Of a stretch of 34,721 bases of DNA, positions 16,748-24,963 are shown in pieces. The DNA is from Stagnihabitans sp039932095. Lineage in GTDB: Bacteria; Pseudomonadota; Alphaproteobacteria; Rhodobacterales; Rhodobacteraceae. The stretch spans positions 1 through 34,721 of the forward strand of contig JBDTQR010000017.1 in assembly GCA_039932095.1 (NCBI GenBank), in the 5' to 3' direction. The notes beneath the pieces were generated by a model. It made no database searches and was not told the origin of the DNA. It worked only from the letters and a program-made list of their open reading frames with translations. Made by a program: the position numbers and the translations under genes. Position 1 is the first letter of the stretch. Each line of letters opens with the position of its first letter.

Positions 16748-17191
16748 ATGCAACCAGCCGGCCTTCCGCGCCGTCAGGCTCAGGCCGGCGTTACGCTGGT
16801 GGAAATCCTTGTCGTGCTGTCGATCATTGCCATAACGACGGGGGCGGCAATGTTGCGCCTCGGCATCGGGGCGTCTGAAGATCGGTTGGCCAGCACCGCC
16901 CAAACACTCGCATTGGCGATCACCCAATCGTCGGACGCCGCCCTTGCGACCGGCGAAGACCGTCTGCTCGACCTTGGCCCGCAAGCCTACCGGCTGCATC
17001 CGGCCTCTGCGGCAGACAGCCAATGGACCCCGACGGATGGCCTGACCTTCACCGACCCCGCACCAGTCACAGTCCGCTTCGCGGCTGATGGGACCTCTCT
17101 TCCCTTTCAACTCCACCTGTCGCAAGACGACCGCAGCATCTTGATCACCTTCGACGGCCTGCGCGCCACAATCGGCCCCGTCGGCCCATGA
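16748..17191 (+). CDS. gspH: type II secretion minor pseudopilin GspH
   Basis: 147 residues. Cleavage after Gly14 would give a mature start VTLVEILVVLSIIAITTGAA with Glu at position 5. The rest is a small beta-rich domain with the family's ending around ILITFDGLRATIGP. GspH links the main pseudopilus to its tip. The gene starts one base after the gspG stop and its own stop overlaps gspI (ATGA). Confidence 0.9.
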   Translation: MQPAGLPRRQAQAGVTLVEILVVLSIIAITTGAAMLRLGIGASEDRLASTAQTLALAITQSSDAALATGEDRLLDLGPQAYRLHPASAADSQWTPTDGLTFTDPAPVTVRFAADGTSLPFQLHLSQDDRSILITFDGLRATIGPVGP

Positions 17192-17565
17192 CCCGCCAAC
17201 CCATGACCCGTCAGCCCACCCACGGCTTCACCCTGATCGAGGCGCTGATTGCCCTCGCCATACTTGCCATCACCGCCGTCAGTTTCCTGCGTGCGACCGA
17301 AGCAAATGTGGCCCGCGTCACCGCGCTTGAAACCCGCGCCGCCGCCAGTTGGGCCGCGCAGAACCGTCTGGCCGAACTGACCCTCGGCACGCCCGTTCCC
17401 AGCGAGCCGGTCGAATTGCTCGGCCGCAGCTACAAAGTCGACGTCGCCACCACACCGACTGCCGATCCGCAGCTGAACCGCATCGACATTTCGGCCACCC
17501 TGACGGACCAGACCGCCTCCACGCAACTGACCGGCTTTGTCTGGAACCGGGCAGGGGGGTCCTGA
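17188..17565 (+). CDS. gspI: type II secretion minor pseudopilin GspI
   Basis: 125 residues. The prepilin site is after Gly13, followed by FTLIEALIALAILAITAVSF with Glu at mature position 5. NRLAELTL and the DPQLNRIDISAT region match the GspI fold. The leader begins with a duplicated pentapeptide MTRQP-MTRQP (17188-17217), so translation could start at either Met; the first overlaps the gspH stop and is preferred. GspI nucleates the GspI-J-K tip. Confidence 0.9.
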   Translation: MTRQPMTRQPTHGFTLIEALIALAILAITAVSFLRATEANVARVTALETRAAASWAAQNRLAELTLGTPVPSEPVELLGRSYKVDVATTPTADPQLNRIDISATLTDQTASTQLTGFVWNRAGGS

Positions 17566-18224
17566 TGGCCGCGCTTGACATCTTTCGCCGCGGTTGGGGC
17601 TGGGTCTGGTTGCTGGCTTGTGTCGAACTTGCCCTCGTCGGGTCCGAGGCGCTGCCGCTCCTCCACCCCACAGCCACAACCCGGACCGTCCAGCCGGCAC
17701 AAAAGCCAATCTCCCCGGCCCGTGTCAGCCTGCAACCCATCCTCGATTTCCACCCGTTTGGCGCGCCGGAACCTCCCCCGCCTGACATCGCCCCGCCCGA
17801 TCCGGTCATTGAACCCGACACCCCGCCGCCACCGGTGACCGACGGATATGTCCTGCAAGGCGTACTTTATCGTGAGGATGGAGCACCTTCGCGGGCGATC
17901 CTCGCGTGGAATGGTGGCCCTCCTGCAACCTTTGTCAGCGGAGATACCCTGCCCAGTGGCGCCACGCTTGCCGGGATCGAAGCAAATCGCGTATGGTTGG
18001 AACTGGATGGTGACAGGCAGTTTCTGGAGTTTCCGGGCACTGGTGTCACCCCCAATCAAGAGACAACGGGCAGCGAACTGCCCGACCAAAACGACCCGAG
18101 CGCAGACACAGGCACCCAGACCATTGACGCGAAACCAGCTCCACCCGCCACCCAAATCATGCCGCAGCCTGACCTTCGGAACCTGATCCCCGGTCTGGTG
18201 GCCACGCCGCCTGACCAAAACTGA
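17565..18224 (+). CDS. gspC: type II secretion protein GspC (short form)
   Basis: 219 residues. A short cytoplasmic start is followed by a membrane helix (about 12-31, WVWLLACVELALVGSEALPL), a linker, then the homology region beginning FHPFGAPE and continuing YVLQGVLYREDGAPSRAIL ... FVSGDTLPSGATLAGIEANRVWLE, which binds the secretin N0 domain. A Pro-rich stretch (PEPPPPDIAPPDP) precedes it. The C-terminus is a Pro/Asp/Thr-rich tail with no recognisable PDZ or coiled-coil domain, unlike longer GspC proteins. The ATG overlaps the gspI stop (TGATG), and gspD follows after 19 bases. Confidence 0.85.
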   Translation: MAALDIFRRGWGWVWLLACVELALVGSEALPLLHPTATTRTVQPAQKPISPARVSLQPILDFHPFGAPEPPPPDIAPPDPVIEPDTPPPPVTDGYVLQGVLYREDGAPSRAILAWNGGPPATFVSGDTLPSGATLAGIEANRVWLELDGDRQFLEFPGTGVTPNQETTGSELPDQNDPSADTGTQTIDAKPAPPATQIMPQPDLRNLIPGLVATPPDQN

Positions 18225-18243
18225 CCGCCCAAGGATACCGCTG

Positions 18244-20325
18244 ATGTTTTCGGCCAGTACGATTGCGCCATTGGTTCGCCCGCTGCTTGCGGGCCTCTTG
18301 GCAATGGTCCTGGCCGCGTCGCCCAGCGTGTCCTCTGCCCAGACGCCGCGTCAGGTCACTGCCGAGGAAACCCAGCCACCGACCGGCCTGTTCGTGCTCA
18401 ACCTGCGCGACGCCGATATAAAGGCGGTGGCGGAAGAGGTGGCGCGGATCACCGGGCGGACCATGGTGCTCGATCCCGGCGTGTCGGGCCAGGTGTCGGT
18501 GCTGTCCAGCAAATCGATGAACCAGACCGAGATTTGGGAATTGTTTCAGTCCGTCCTGTCTGTCAACGGCCTCGCCGCGTTGCCGTCAGGTGACCTGTGG
18601 CGCATCGTCCGACAAGAGACTGTCAAGGAAGGTGGCGGCCTGTCCGTCGCAGGCGACAATCCCGGCAGGCTTGACGTCATCACCCGGCTGGTCAAACTGA
18701 ACAGCTTCCCCGCCGCCACCGCCGCCGAGGCGTTTCGCCCGCTCGTCGCCAGCTTTGGCTATATTCAGGCGGTGCCGGACACCAATACGCTGATCATCAC
18801 CGACACCGCCGAGAATGTCGCCAAGATCGAGGCGATTGCCCGGACGCTGGACACGGGTGGCGCGCAGGATATCTACACCATCCAGGTCCGAAATGCCGAT
18901 GCCGCCGAAGTGGCCACTGCGGTTCAGGCTGTCCTTGGCGTACCGCAGGGTGCCTCCGGCCCGCAGATCACCGTCGATCCGCGCGCCAACATGATCTTGC
19001 TGAAATCCGACGCCGCCACGCATGACATGGTGCTGCGCATCGTGGCCGATCTTGACGTCAAGGGTCGCCCGCAATCCTCGACCGTGCCGGTGACCGTGGT
19101 CTACCGGCTGCGCTTTGCCGATGCAACCTCGCTTTCGGGGGTGTTGCGCGGTCTGGTCGGGCAGGGGGGTGACGTGTCCAACCCGGTTGCCCTGTCGCTG
19201 AACGACGCAGGCAACCTTGAGCCTGCCCCGACCGACGGCAGCCAACCCGATGCCCCGCCGCAACCGCAGGTACAGGTCTACACCCCGCCCCCCCAAACCG
19301 CTGCTCCTCCGGGTGAGATGATCACCATCGAACCGGTGATCGAGACCAACGCCATCGTCGTGCGCGCGAAGGCCTCGGTCCAGTCCGACATTGCCGCGCT
19401 GATCCAGAACCTTGACCAACGCCGCCCGCAAGTGCTGATCGAGGCGGCGATTGTCGAAGTGTCCGGCGATATTTCCGAGGAGCTCGGCATTCAGCTCGGC
19501 TTTGGCAAGACCACCCCGCCCGGCGGCTTCGCGGCCACCTCGTTCTCCAACTCCGGCCCGGCGCTGCAGAACATCCTCTCCCTGCTGGGCGTCAAGCAGG
19601 CCGCCGCACTTGCCCCCGGCGGCCTGTCGATCGGCTTGGCCCGTCATGACGACTATGGCATCCTGCTGCAGGCCCTCGGCCAGTCGTCCAAGGCCAATCT
19701 GCTGTCGACGCCGTCGATCACCACGCTGGACAACCAGCCCGCCGAAATCATCGTCGGTCAGAATGTCCCGTTCCGCACCGGCAGTTTCAGCACCGATGGC
19801 AGCGGAACCAACCCGTTCACCACCATCGAACGCCGCGATGTCGGCATCACCATGAAGGTCATCCCCAGGGTCAATTCCGGTGACGTGATCCAGTTGATCG
19901 TCTCGCAAGAGGTGTCGTCGCTGACCAACACCACGGTCGCCGGGGCCGCCGATTTGGTGACCAACCGCCGCAGCATCACCACGACCGTTCTGGCCGACAA
20001 TGGCGGCACCATCGTGCTTGGCGGCCTGATCAGCGACAACCGCACCTCCGTTGGCAATCAGGTTCCCGGTCTCAGCCAGTTGCCCATCGTCGGCGGCCTG
20101 TTCCGCAACCGCGCCGAAGCGCGGCACAAGCAGACGCTCTACGTCTTCCTGCGCCCCACCATCCTGCGCAACCGCACCGACGTGGCCACGGTGTCGAACC
20201 AGCGCTACCAACGGCTGCGCTCGATCGAGGTTGACCCCGACGTCACGCCGCCCGCGCCGCCAACGGCCCGTCCCGCCAGACAGCCGCTCCGCACCCTGCC
20301 GGTGGAAATCGACGGACTTTACTGA
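18244..20325 (+). CDS. gspD: type II secretion outer-membrane secretin GspD
   Basis: 693 residues. A Sec signal peptide (cleavage near SSA-Q at 32) precedes N0 (about 45-115, LNLRDADIKAVAEEVARITG), three N1-N3 ring domains (about 135-395; the N3 region carries a Pro-rich insert near 330-355), and the beta-barrel secretin domain with VLIEAAIVEVSGDISEELGI, VPFRTGSF, and the C-terminal signature VPGLSQLPIVGGLFRNR. It forms the outer-membrane channel. No separate pilotin gene (gspS) is visible. RBS AAGGAT lies just before the ATG. The next gene has its own ECF-type promoter. Confidence 0.96.
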   Translation: MFSASTIAPLVRPLLAGLLAMVLAASPSVSSAQTPRQVTAEETQPPTGLFVLNLRDADIKAVAEEVARITGRTMVLDPGVSGQVSVLSSKSMNQTEIWELFQSVLSVNGLAALPSGDLWRIVRQETVKEGGGLSVAGDNPGRLDVITRLVKLNSFPAATAAEAFRPLVASFGYIQAVPDTNTLIITDTAENVAKIEAIARTLDTGGAQDIYTIQVRNADAAEVATAVQAVLGVPQGASGPQITVDPRANMILLKSDAATHDMVLRIVADLDVKGRPQSSTVPVTVVYRLRFADATSLSGVLRGLVGQGGDVSNPVALSLNDAGNLEPAPTDGSQPDAPPQPQVQVYTPPPQTAAPPGEMITIEPVIETNAIVVRAKASVQSDIAALIQNLDQRRPQVLIEAAIVEVSGDISEELGIQLGFGKTTPPGGFAATSFSNSGPALQNILSLLGVKQAAALAPGGLSIGLARHDDYGILLQALGQSSKANLLSTPSITTLDNQPAEIIVGQNVPFRTGSFSTDGSGTNPFTTIERRDVGITMKVIPRVNSGDVIQLIVSQEVSSLTNTTVAGAADLVTNRRSITTTVLADNGGTIVLGGLISDNRTSVGNQVPGLSQLPIVGGLFRNRAEARHKQTLYVFLRPTILRNRTDVATVSNQRYQRLRSIEVDPDVTPPAPPTARPARQPLRTLPVEIDGLY

Positions 20326-20331
20326 TACCGG

Positions 20332-20358
20332 TGAAACTTTCGCTGACAGCCCGCCGTA
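20332..20358 (+). promoter_or_regulatory. ECF-type promoter for the TPR-hupE pair
   Basis: TGAAAC (20332-20337), 17 bases, CGTA (20355-20358), and 28 bases to the ATG at 20387. The sequence around the -10, GCCGTAGCT, and TGAAACTT at the -35 are identical to the site upstream of the DUF4331 gene. Confidence 0.65.
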
Positions 20359-20386
20359 GCTTCTGACAACGGATCAGGGGGGCGGA

Positions 20387-21619
20387 ATGCAGACCATTCA
20401 GACAGGGCAGGGCCGCATCACGCTCTTGGCCATGATCCGCGCCCTTGTCGGCGCAATCGCCCTCGGCGCATTGGTGGTCGTAGCATTGAACCTTACCGGA
20501 TCCGGCCCCACCAACCGCTCCGCCGACATTCCCGATGACACTGTCGTCGCCCACCTGTCCAACGGTCCGATGCCGGGTGCCGCCAGCCTGGCCCCTCTGC
20601 TGGCCGCCACCCGCGCCAATCCCACCGATCTGACCGCCGCCCAATCTGCCGCCGCGGCCCTGATCGCCTCGGGCCGCAGGGCTGGCAATTCGCGCCTTGT
20701 CGGAGCCGCTCTTGGCATCCTGCGTCCCTTCCTGACCGACGCCGCACCGCCCGAAACCCTTCGTCTCGCCGCCGAGGCGCGACAATACCAGCACGATTTC
20801 AACGGCGCCCTGACGCTTCTGGACCGCGCCATTGCAGCCGACCCACAGGCAACGGACGCCCGGTTGATGCGCGCCACCATTCATCTGGTGCAGGGCGATC
20901 TGACCGAGGCCGAGCGGGATTGCGCCGTGATCCACGCGCAGCGCCCCGACGTTGGATTGATGTGCCAATCGACAGCCCTGACCCTGACCGACAGCGCCCC
21001 CAAGGTTGCCACTCGCCTGCAGGCTCTGCTGCAAACCAACATGCTGGACCCCGGCCTGCACGGCTGGGCCCAGAGCCTGCTCGGCGAAATCGCCCGGCTG
21101 CAAGACCAGCCGGACAAGGCCGTCAGTTACCTGACCGAGGTCGTCACCGCTGATCCTTACGCGCTGCGCGAACGCCTGATGCTGGCCGACCTTCTGCTGG
21201 CCCAGGGCAAACCGGGCGAGGTTCTGTCGCTTCTGCAGGACGCCCCGCCCGTCGATGGCGTCCTGATCCGCCGCGCGCTCGCCGCCCGTGGCACTGGCGA
21301 CAGGGCTGCCGCGACACTCACCGAAACCGACCTCGCCGCCCGCGTCAAACTCAACCTGCAACTTGGCCTGAACGCCCATTCGCGCGAAGACGCCATGTAT
21401 TTCCTTCTGCTGGCCAACGACCCGGTTCAGGCCCTTGAACGCGCCAAGGTCAACTGGGCCCTGCAGCACGAATTCGAGGATGCGAGCCTGCTGCTCGCCG
21501 CCGCCGATGTCGCAGGCCAACCCGCCGAGGCCCTGCCCGTCCTGCAATGGATGACGGAAAACAACATCACCGCTCCGGCCCTGACCATCCCCGCCAGCGT
21601 CGCGAGGCTCGCGCCATGA
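20387..21619 (+). CDS. membrane-anchored TPR-repeat protein
   Basis: 410 residues. A single N-terminal membrane helix (about 14-38, MIRALVGAIALGALVVVALNL) suggests a periplasmic soluble region. Helical repeats with TPR character follow: ETLRLAAEARQYQHDFNGALTLLDRAIAADPQ, ATDARLMRATIHLVQGDLTEAERD, and DKAVSYLTEVVTADPYALRERLMLADLL (these are family-style repeat units with a small-large-aromatic spacing). The AGGGGGGCGG stretch precedes the ATG. TPR proteins scaffold complexes, so it may link the secretion apparatus to its cargo or to HupE. The stop overlaps the hupE-like start (ATGA). Function is not known; the shared promoter with gsp genes is the best clue. Confidence 0.75.
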   Translation: MQTIQTGQGRITLLAMIRALVGAIALGALVVVALNLTGSGPTNRSADIPDDTVVAHLSNGPMPGAASLAPLLAATRANPTDLTAAQSAAAALIASGRRAGNSRLVGAALGILRPFLTDAAPPETLRLAAEARQYQHDFNGALTLLDRAIAADPQATDARLMRATIHLVQGDLTEAERDCAVIHAQRPDVGLMCQSTALTLTDSAPKVATRLQALLQTNMLDPGLHGWAQSLLGEIARLQDQPDKAVSYLTEVVTADPYALRERLMLADLLLAQGKPGEVLSLLQDAPPVDGVLIRRALAARGTGDRAAATLTETDLAARVKLNLQLGLNAHSREDAMYFLLLANDPVQALERAKVNWALQHEFEDASLLLAAADVAGQPAEALPVLQWMTENNITAPALTIPASVARLAP

Positions 21620-22689
21620 TCCGCCTCTTCCTGCTGCTGGTCTTTATGGCCGGCCCGGCAACGGCCCATGAAACCACCCGCTCCTACCTGACCCTCACCG
21701 CGCAGGACAGCGACGTCACAGCCGATGTGCGCATCGCGTTCCGGGATGTCGAGGTAGCGGTCTGGATGGATGAAAACCTTGACGGCCAGATCACCTGGGG
21801 CGAGGCCAAGCGCCGCCTCGATGCAGTTCAGACCTATCTGCTGTCCAACGTCGCCCTGACCACCGCGCAAGGGGCCTGCACCTTCACCCGCACAGATGCC
21901 ACGACCCTGACCGATGCCGGGATCGACTATCTGGACCTTGGTTTCACCGCCACCTGCCCGCCACAAGCCAACCCGACCTTCACCCTGCATTCGACCCTGT
22001 TTACCGACATCGACCCGGACCACCGCATGTTCCTGACCGCGATGGTCAACCACATACGCTCCACGGCGCTGATCAGTCGGGCCGCGCCCGATCTGGTGCT
22101 GGACGCCAAGGCGCAGGGTTGGATGGCCACCTTCACCTCTTACTTCCGCGCCGGGATCGACCATCTTGCCGGCGGCTCTGACCATATCGTCTTCCTGCTG
22201 GCCCTCATGCTGCCCTTCGTCTGTTCCACCCGTGGTCCCAAGGCCGCCGCAACCGGCATCCTCGCCGCCGTCACCGGCTTCACCCTCGCCCATGCGCTGA
22301 CCCTGACCGCCGCCGCCACCCAGATCCTGCGACCCAACTCCGCAATGATCGAGGCGCTGATCGCCCTGTCCATCATGATCACGGCGGTGGACAATATCCG
22401 CCCGTTCCTCCGACTGCCGCGCGCCGCCGTTGCCGCCTTCTTCGGCACCATCCACGGCTTTGGTTTCGCCTCGGCACTCGGCACTTTGAACCTGTCCGGC
22501 GTCGCCCTCGCTACCGCCCTTCTGGGCTTCAACCTCGGGATTGAAGCCGCCCAGATCGTGCTGGTCCTGCTCACGATGCCGGTGCTCTACCTGCTCGGCG
22601 CAGGTCGCTGGGTCCTGTGGTCCGGCAGCGCTGCCGCAGCAGCCATCGGCACCTTCTGGCTGCTGCAACGCCTGCCGCTGCTTTTCTAG
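21616..22689 (+). CDS. HupE/UreJ_2-family membrane protein with N-terminal EF-hand
   Basis: 357 residues. A signal peptide (cleaved near ATA-H at 17) leads to a periplasmic domain of about 150 residues, then about six or seven membrane helices. The membrane part holds GIDHLAGGSDHIVFLLAL (His183 and His190 with neighbouring Asp), the conserved motif of HupE/UreJ_2 proteins, which are related to nickel/cobalt permeases, and later HGFGFASAL. The periplasmic domain contains a textbook EF-hand loop, DENLDGQITWGE, at residues 52-63, with oxygen ligands at positions 1, 3, 5 and 12. Metal transport is possible; a role in maturation or release of a Ca-dependent exoprotein is an alternative. It is coupled to the TPR gene and ends four bases into the convergent gspO. 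Confidence 0.8.
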   Translation: MIRLFLLLVFMAGPATAHETTRSYLTLTAQDSDVTADVRIAFRDVEVAVWMDENLDGQITWGEAKRRLDAVQTYLLSNVALTTAQGACTFTRTDATTLTDAGIDYLDLGFTATCPPQANPTFTLHSTLFTDIDPDHRMFLTAMVNHIRSTALISRAAPDLVLDAKAQGWMATFTSYFRAGIDHLAGGSDHIVFLLALMLPFVCSTRGPKAAATGILAAVTGFTLAHALTLTAAATQILRPNSAMIEALIALSIMITAVDNIRPFLRLPRAAVAAFFGTIHGFGFASALGTLNLSGVALATALLGFNLGIEAAQIVLVLLTMPVLYLLGAGRWVLWSGSAAAAAIGTFWLLQRLPLLF

Positions 22690-23120
22690 CCCCACAACAA
22701 CCCATGCGCCCAGGCGAGCGCAATCGCCCCTGCCAGCCACGGCCCGAACGCCAGCTCACGTCCGCGTACAAGAACGGCAAACAGCAACCCCATCATCGCC
22801 GCCATCAGCAACACCACTGGCAAATCCTGCCAGCCCAACCACGCGCCCGCCGACGCGAACAGCTTGGCGTCGCCGATCCCCAAACCCTCGACCCCGCGCC
22901 AGCGAAAGAACGCCTCACCGATTGCCCACAGCAGCAAGAACCCGGCGCCAGCTCCGATCAACCGGTCCGCCAGCGGGATATGCGATGCCATCCCCGACAG
23001 CGCCAGACCGAGGCCAATCAATGTCAGGCTTGCCGCATCGGGTATGCGCCTATCCCGGAAATCCACCACCACAATCCAGCCCAGCAGCCCGGCCAGCACG
23101 ACCGTCAGAAAATAAGTCAA
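22686..23120 (-). CDS. gspO: prepilin peptidase GspO, catalytic domain only
   Basis: 144 residues of an A24-family aspartic protease with about five membrane helices. The two catalytic aspartates are Asp20 in VVVDFRDRRIPD and Asp84 in the GIGDAK motif. The N-terminal methyltransferase domain with the tetracysteine site of full GspO/PilD proteins is absent, so either N-methylation is not done here or another enzyme does it. The start is the TTG at 23120, with AGGGGGAG about 11 bases upstream; no ATG is available nearby. It is convergent with hupE and divergent from the DUF4331 gene, and would process GspG, H, I, J and K. Confidence 0.85.
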   Translation of the reverse strand: MTYFLTVVLAGLLGWIVVVDFRDRRIPDAASLTLIGLGLALSGMASHIPLADRLIGAGAGFLLLWAIGEAFFRWRGVEGLGIGDAKLFASAGAWLGWQDLPVVLLMAAMMGLLFAVLVRGRELAFGPWLAGAIALAWAHGLLWG

Positions 23121-23137
23121 AATAATTTCACTCCCCC

Positions 23138-23164
23138 TGAAACTTCCCTTCGCGCCGCGCCGTA
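23138..23164 (+). promoter_or_regulatory. ECF-type promoter for the DUF4331 gene
   Basis: TGAAAC (23138-23143), 17 bases, CGTA (23161-23164). The ATG at 23271 is 106 bases further, leaving a 5' leader of about 100 bases. It is the same pattern as at 20332 and in the gspL-gspG gap. Confidence 0.65.
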
Positions 23165-23270
23165 GCTGCTGGTGTCAGGATAAACCGGCTCCGCACCCGC
23201 TGTGCGATTGCCTCACCTAAGCCCTGACGAAGATTAACAAGTGCAATCCTAGCACATAGGGAGAGGTAAT

Positions 23271-24881
23271 ATGAAAAGATCAAAACTATCCGTCGTCGCG
23301 GTCGCCCTGGCGGGAACCGTGGCCATGGTCCCGCAGATTTCGTCGGGCTCCAGCCACCGCGAGGCCCCCGGCATCGCTGGCATGCCGCGGGTCGATGGCA
23401 CCGACTTCTACATGTTCCGCAGCTATGAAAAGGGCCGGGAAGACTTCGTGACCTTCATCGCAAACTACATCCCGATCCAGGCTCCGTATGGCGGACCGAA
23501 CTACTACAAGCTCGACGACGATGCCGCTTATGAAATCAAGATCGACACTGATGGCGATGCGGTCGAAGACATGACCTTCCGCTTCAATTTCAGTTCGGCC
23601 CTGTCCGGTGACACTGGCATCGCCCTGCCGATCGGCAACGAAACTGTCGCCATTCCGTTGCGCAATGCCGGCTCTATCGCCAACCCCGGCGACGGCACCA
23701 TCAATGAAACCGAAAGCTACCGCGTTTCGTTGATCACCGGCGCTGCCGGATCGCTAAGCCGCTTTCCGTTGACCTCGGCCGATAATCCCAACCAGAAATC
23801 GTTCCTCAAACCGATCGACAATATCGGCACCAAGTCGATCCCGGATTATCCCGCCTATGCCAACCAGCACATCTACAACGTCACCATTCCGGGCTGCAAT
23901 ACCGCCGGGCGGGTGTTTGTCGGTCAACGGGCCGAGGCTTTTGCGGTCAATCTGGGTCCGATCTTCGACCTGGTGAACCTCGTGCCAATCGAAGGCGACA
24001 GTGCGCCGGGTGCCGGCGACGGCAAGGGTTTCCCCGGTGGCATCACCCAGTCACGCGCAAATGATGCGCTGGTCGGCAAGGCCAACGTGACCTCGCTGGC
24101 GCTGGAGCTGCCGATTTCCTGCATCACCGGCCACGGCAACGGCGTCATCGGTGCCTGGACAACTGCCAGCCTGCCCGCCAAGCGGATGATTTCCGCCGAT
24201 CAGGCGGCCGACTACAGCGGCCCATGGGTGCAGGTTTCCCGTCTGTCCAACCCCCTGGTAAACGAAGTGGTGATCGGCTTGGCTGACAAGGACAAGTTCA
24301 ACGGTTCCCAACCGAAAGATGACGGTCAGTTCGGCACCTATGTCACCAATCCGACGCTGCCCGCCTTGCTGAACCTGCTGTTCAAGGATGCCGTCAACGC
24401 CACCCTTGGCACCAGCATTCCCGATCTGGCTCCGTCGAACTTCCCGCGTCAGGATCTGGTCACTGCCTTCCTGACCGGCTTCCCCGGCCTCAATCAGCAA
24501 AAGACGGTGACCGGGTCTGAGATGATGCGCCTGAACACCGCAGTTCCGCCGACACCAAGGAACAAGCAATCCAGCTTCGGCGTTGTCGCTGAAGATCTGG
24601 CCGGCTTCCCCAACGGCCGCCGGCCCGGTGACGACACTGTCGACATCGCCCTGCGGGTCGTGATGGGTGCGCTGTGTTACAAAGTGCCGCTGGGTGCCGA
24701 GCTTGGTGTTCCCGGGGCGGTCGAAGACACCAAATCCGACTTGATCAACCTTGGCCTGTGCAAGCCAAAGGACGCTCCGGTCGGCAACGTTCCCTTCACC
24801 GACGGTGCCCCGATTTCGGCAAAAGACGTGATGGGAGTGTTCCCCTACCTGAAGGCGCCTCTCCCCGGCGCCCACAGCTAA
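23271..24881 (+). CDS. secreted DUF4331-family protein, candidate T2SS cargo
   Basis: 536 residues. A Sec signal peptide (about 1-26) is followed at once by SSHREAPGI, the hallmark of DUF4331, and VDGTDFYMF. A Ca-site-like acidic loop, DTDGDAVED, is at 92-100. The rest is an extended beta-rich domain with the family's C-terminal GRRPGDDTVDIALRVVMGAL. The function of DUF4331 is not established. GGGAGAGG (RBS) precedes the ATG. It is monocistronic: a shared-pattern ECF promoter upstream and a strong terminator downstream. Its location beside gsp genes, TPR and HupE, and the shared promoter, make it the likely exported substrate. No membrane anchor follows the signal. Confidence 0.8.
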   Translation: MKRSKLSVVAVALAGTVAMVPQISSGSSHREAPGIAGMPRVDGTDFYMFRSYEKGREDFVTFIANYIPIQAPYGGPNYYKLDDDAAYEIKIDTDGDAVEDMTFRFNFSSALSGDTGIALPIGNETVAIPLRNAGSIANPGDGTINETESYRVSLITGAAGSLSRFPLTSADNPNQKSFLKPIDNIGTKSIPDYPAYANQHIYNVTIPGCNTAGRVFVGQRAEAFAVNLGPIFDLVNLVPIEGDSAPGAGDGKGFPGGITQSRANDALVGKANVTSLALELPISCITGHGNGVIGAWTTASLPAKRMISADQAADYSGPWVQVSRLSNPLVNEVVIGLADKDKFNGSQPKDDGQFGTYVTNPTLPALLNLLFKDAVNATLGTSIPDLAPSNFPRQDLVTAFLTGFPGLNQQKTVTGSEMMRLNTAVPPTPRNKQSSFGVVAEDLAGFPNGRRPGDDTVDIALRVVMGALCYKVPLGAELGVPGAVEDTKSDLINLGLCKPKDAPVGNVPFTDGAPISAKDVMGVFPYLKAPLPGAHS

Positions 24882-24963
24882 GGGCAACACCAAACTGTTC
24901 TTAAAGTACGGCGTATTATGTTCGTAACGATTGATCAGTATGGTAGGTGAGTAACGAGTGACT

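Noticed and set aside
18586..20211. A 541-codon open frame on the minus strand opposite gspD.
   Set aside because: GspD has full family signatures; the antisense frame is low-complexity, G/D/R-rich and unlike any protein family I know.
23706..23732. TGAAAC followed after 17 bases by CGTT inside the DUF4331 gene.
   Set aside because: It lies within the coding region and the -10 half does not match CGTA, so it is not counted among the four promoters.
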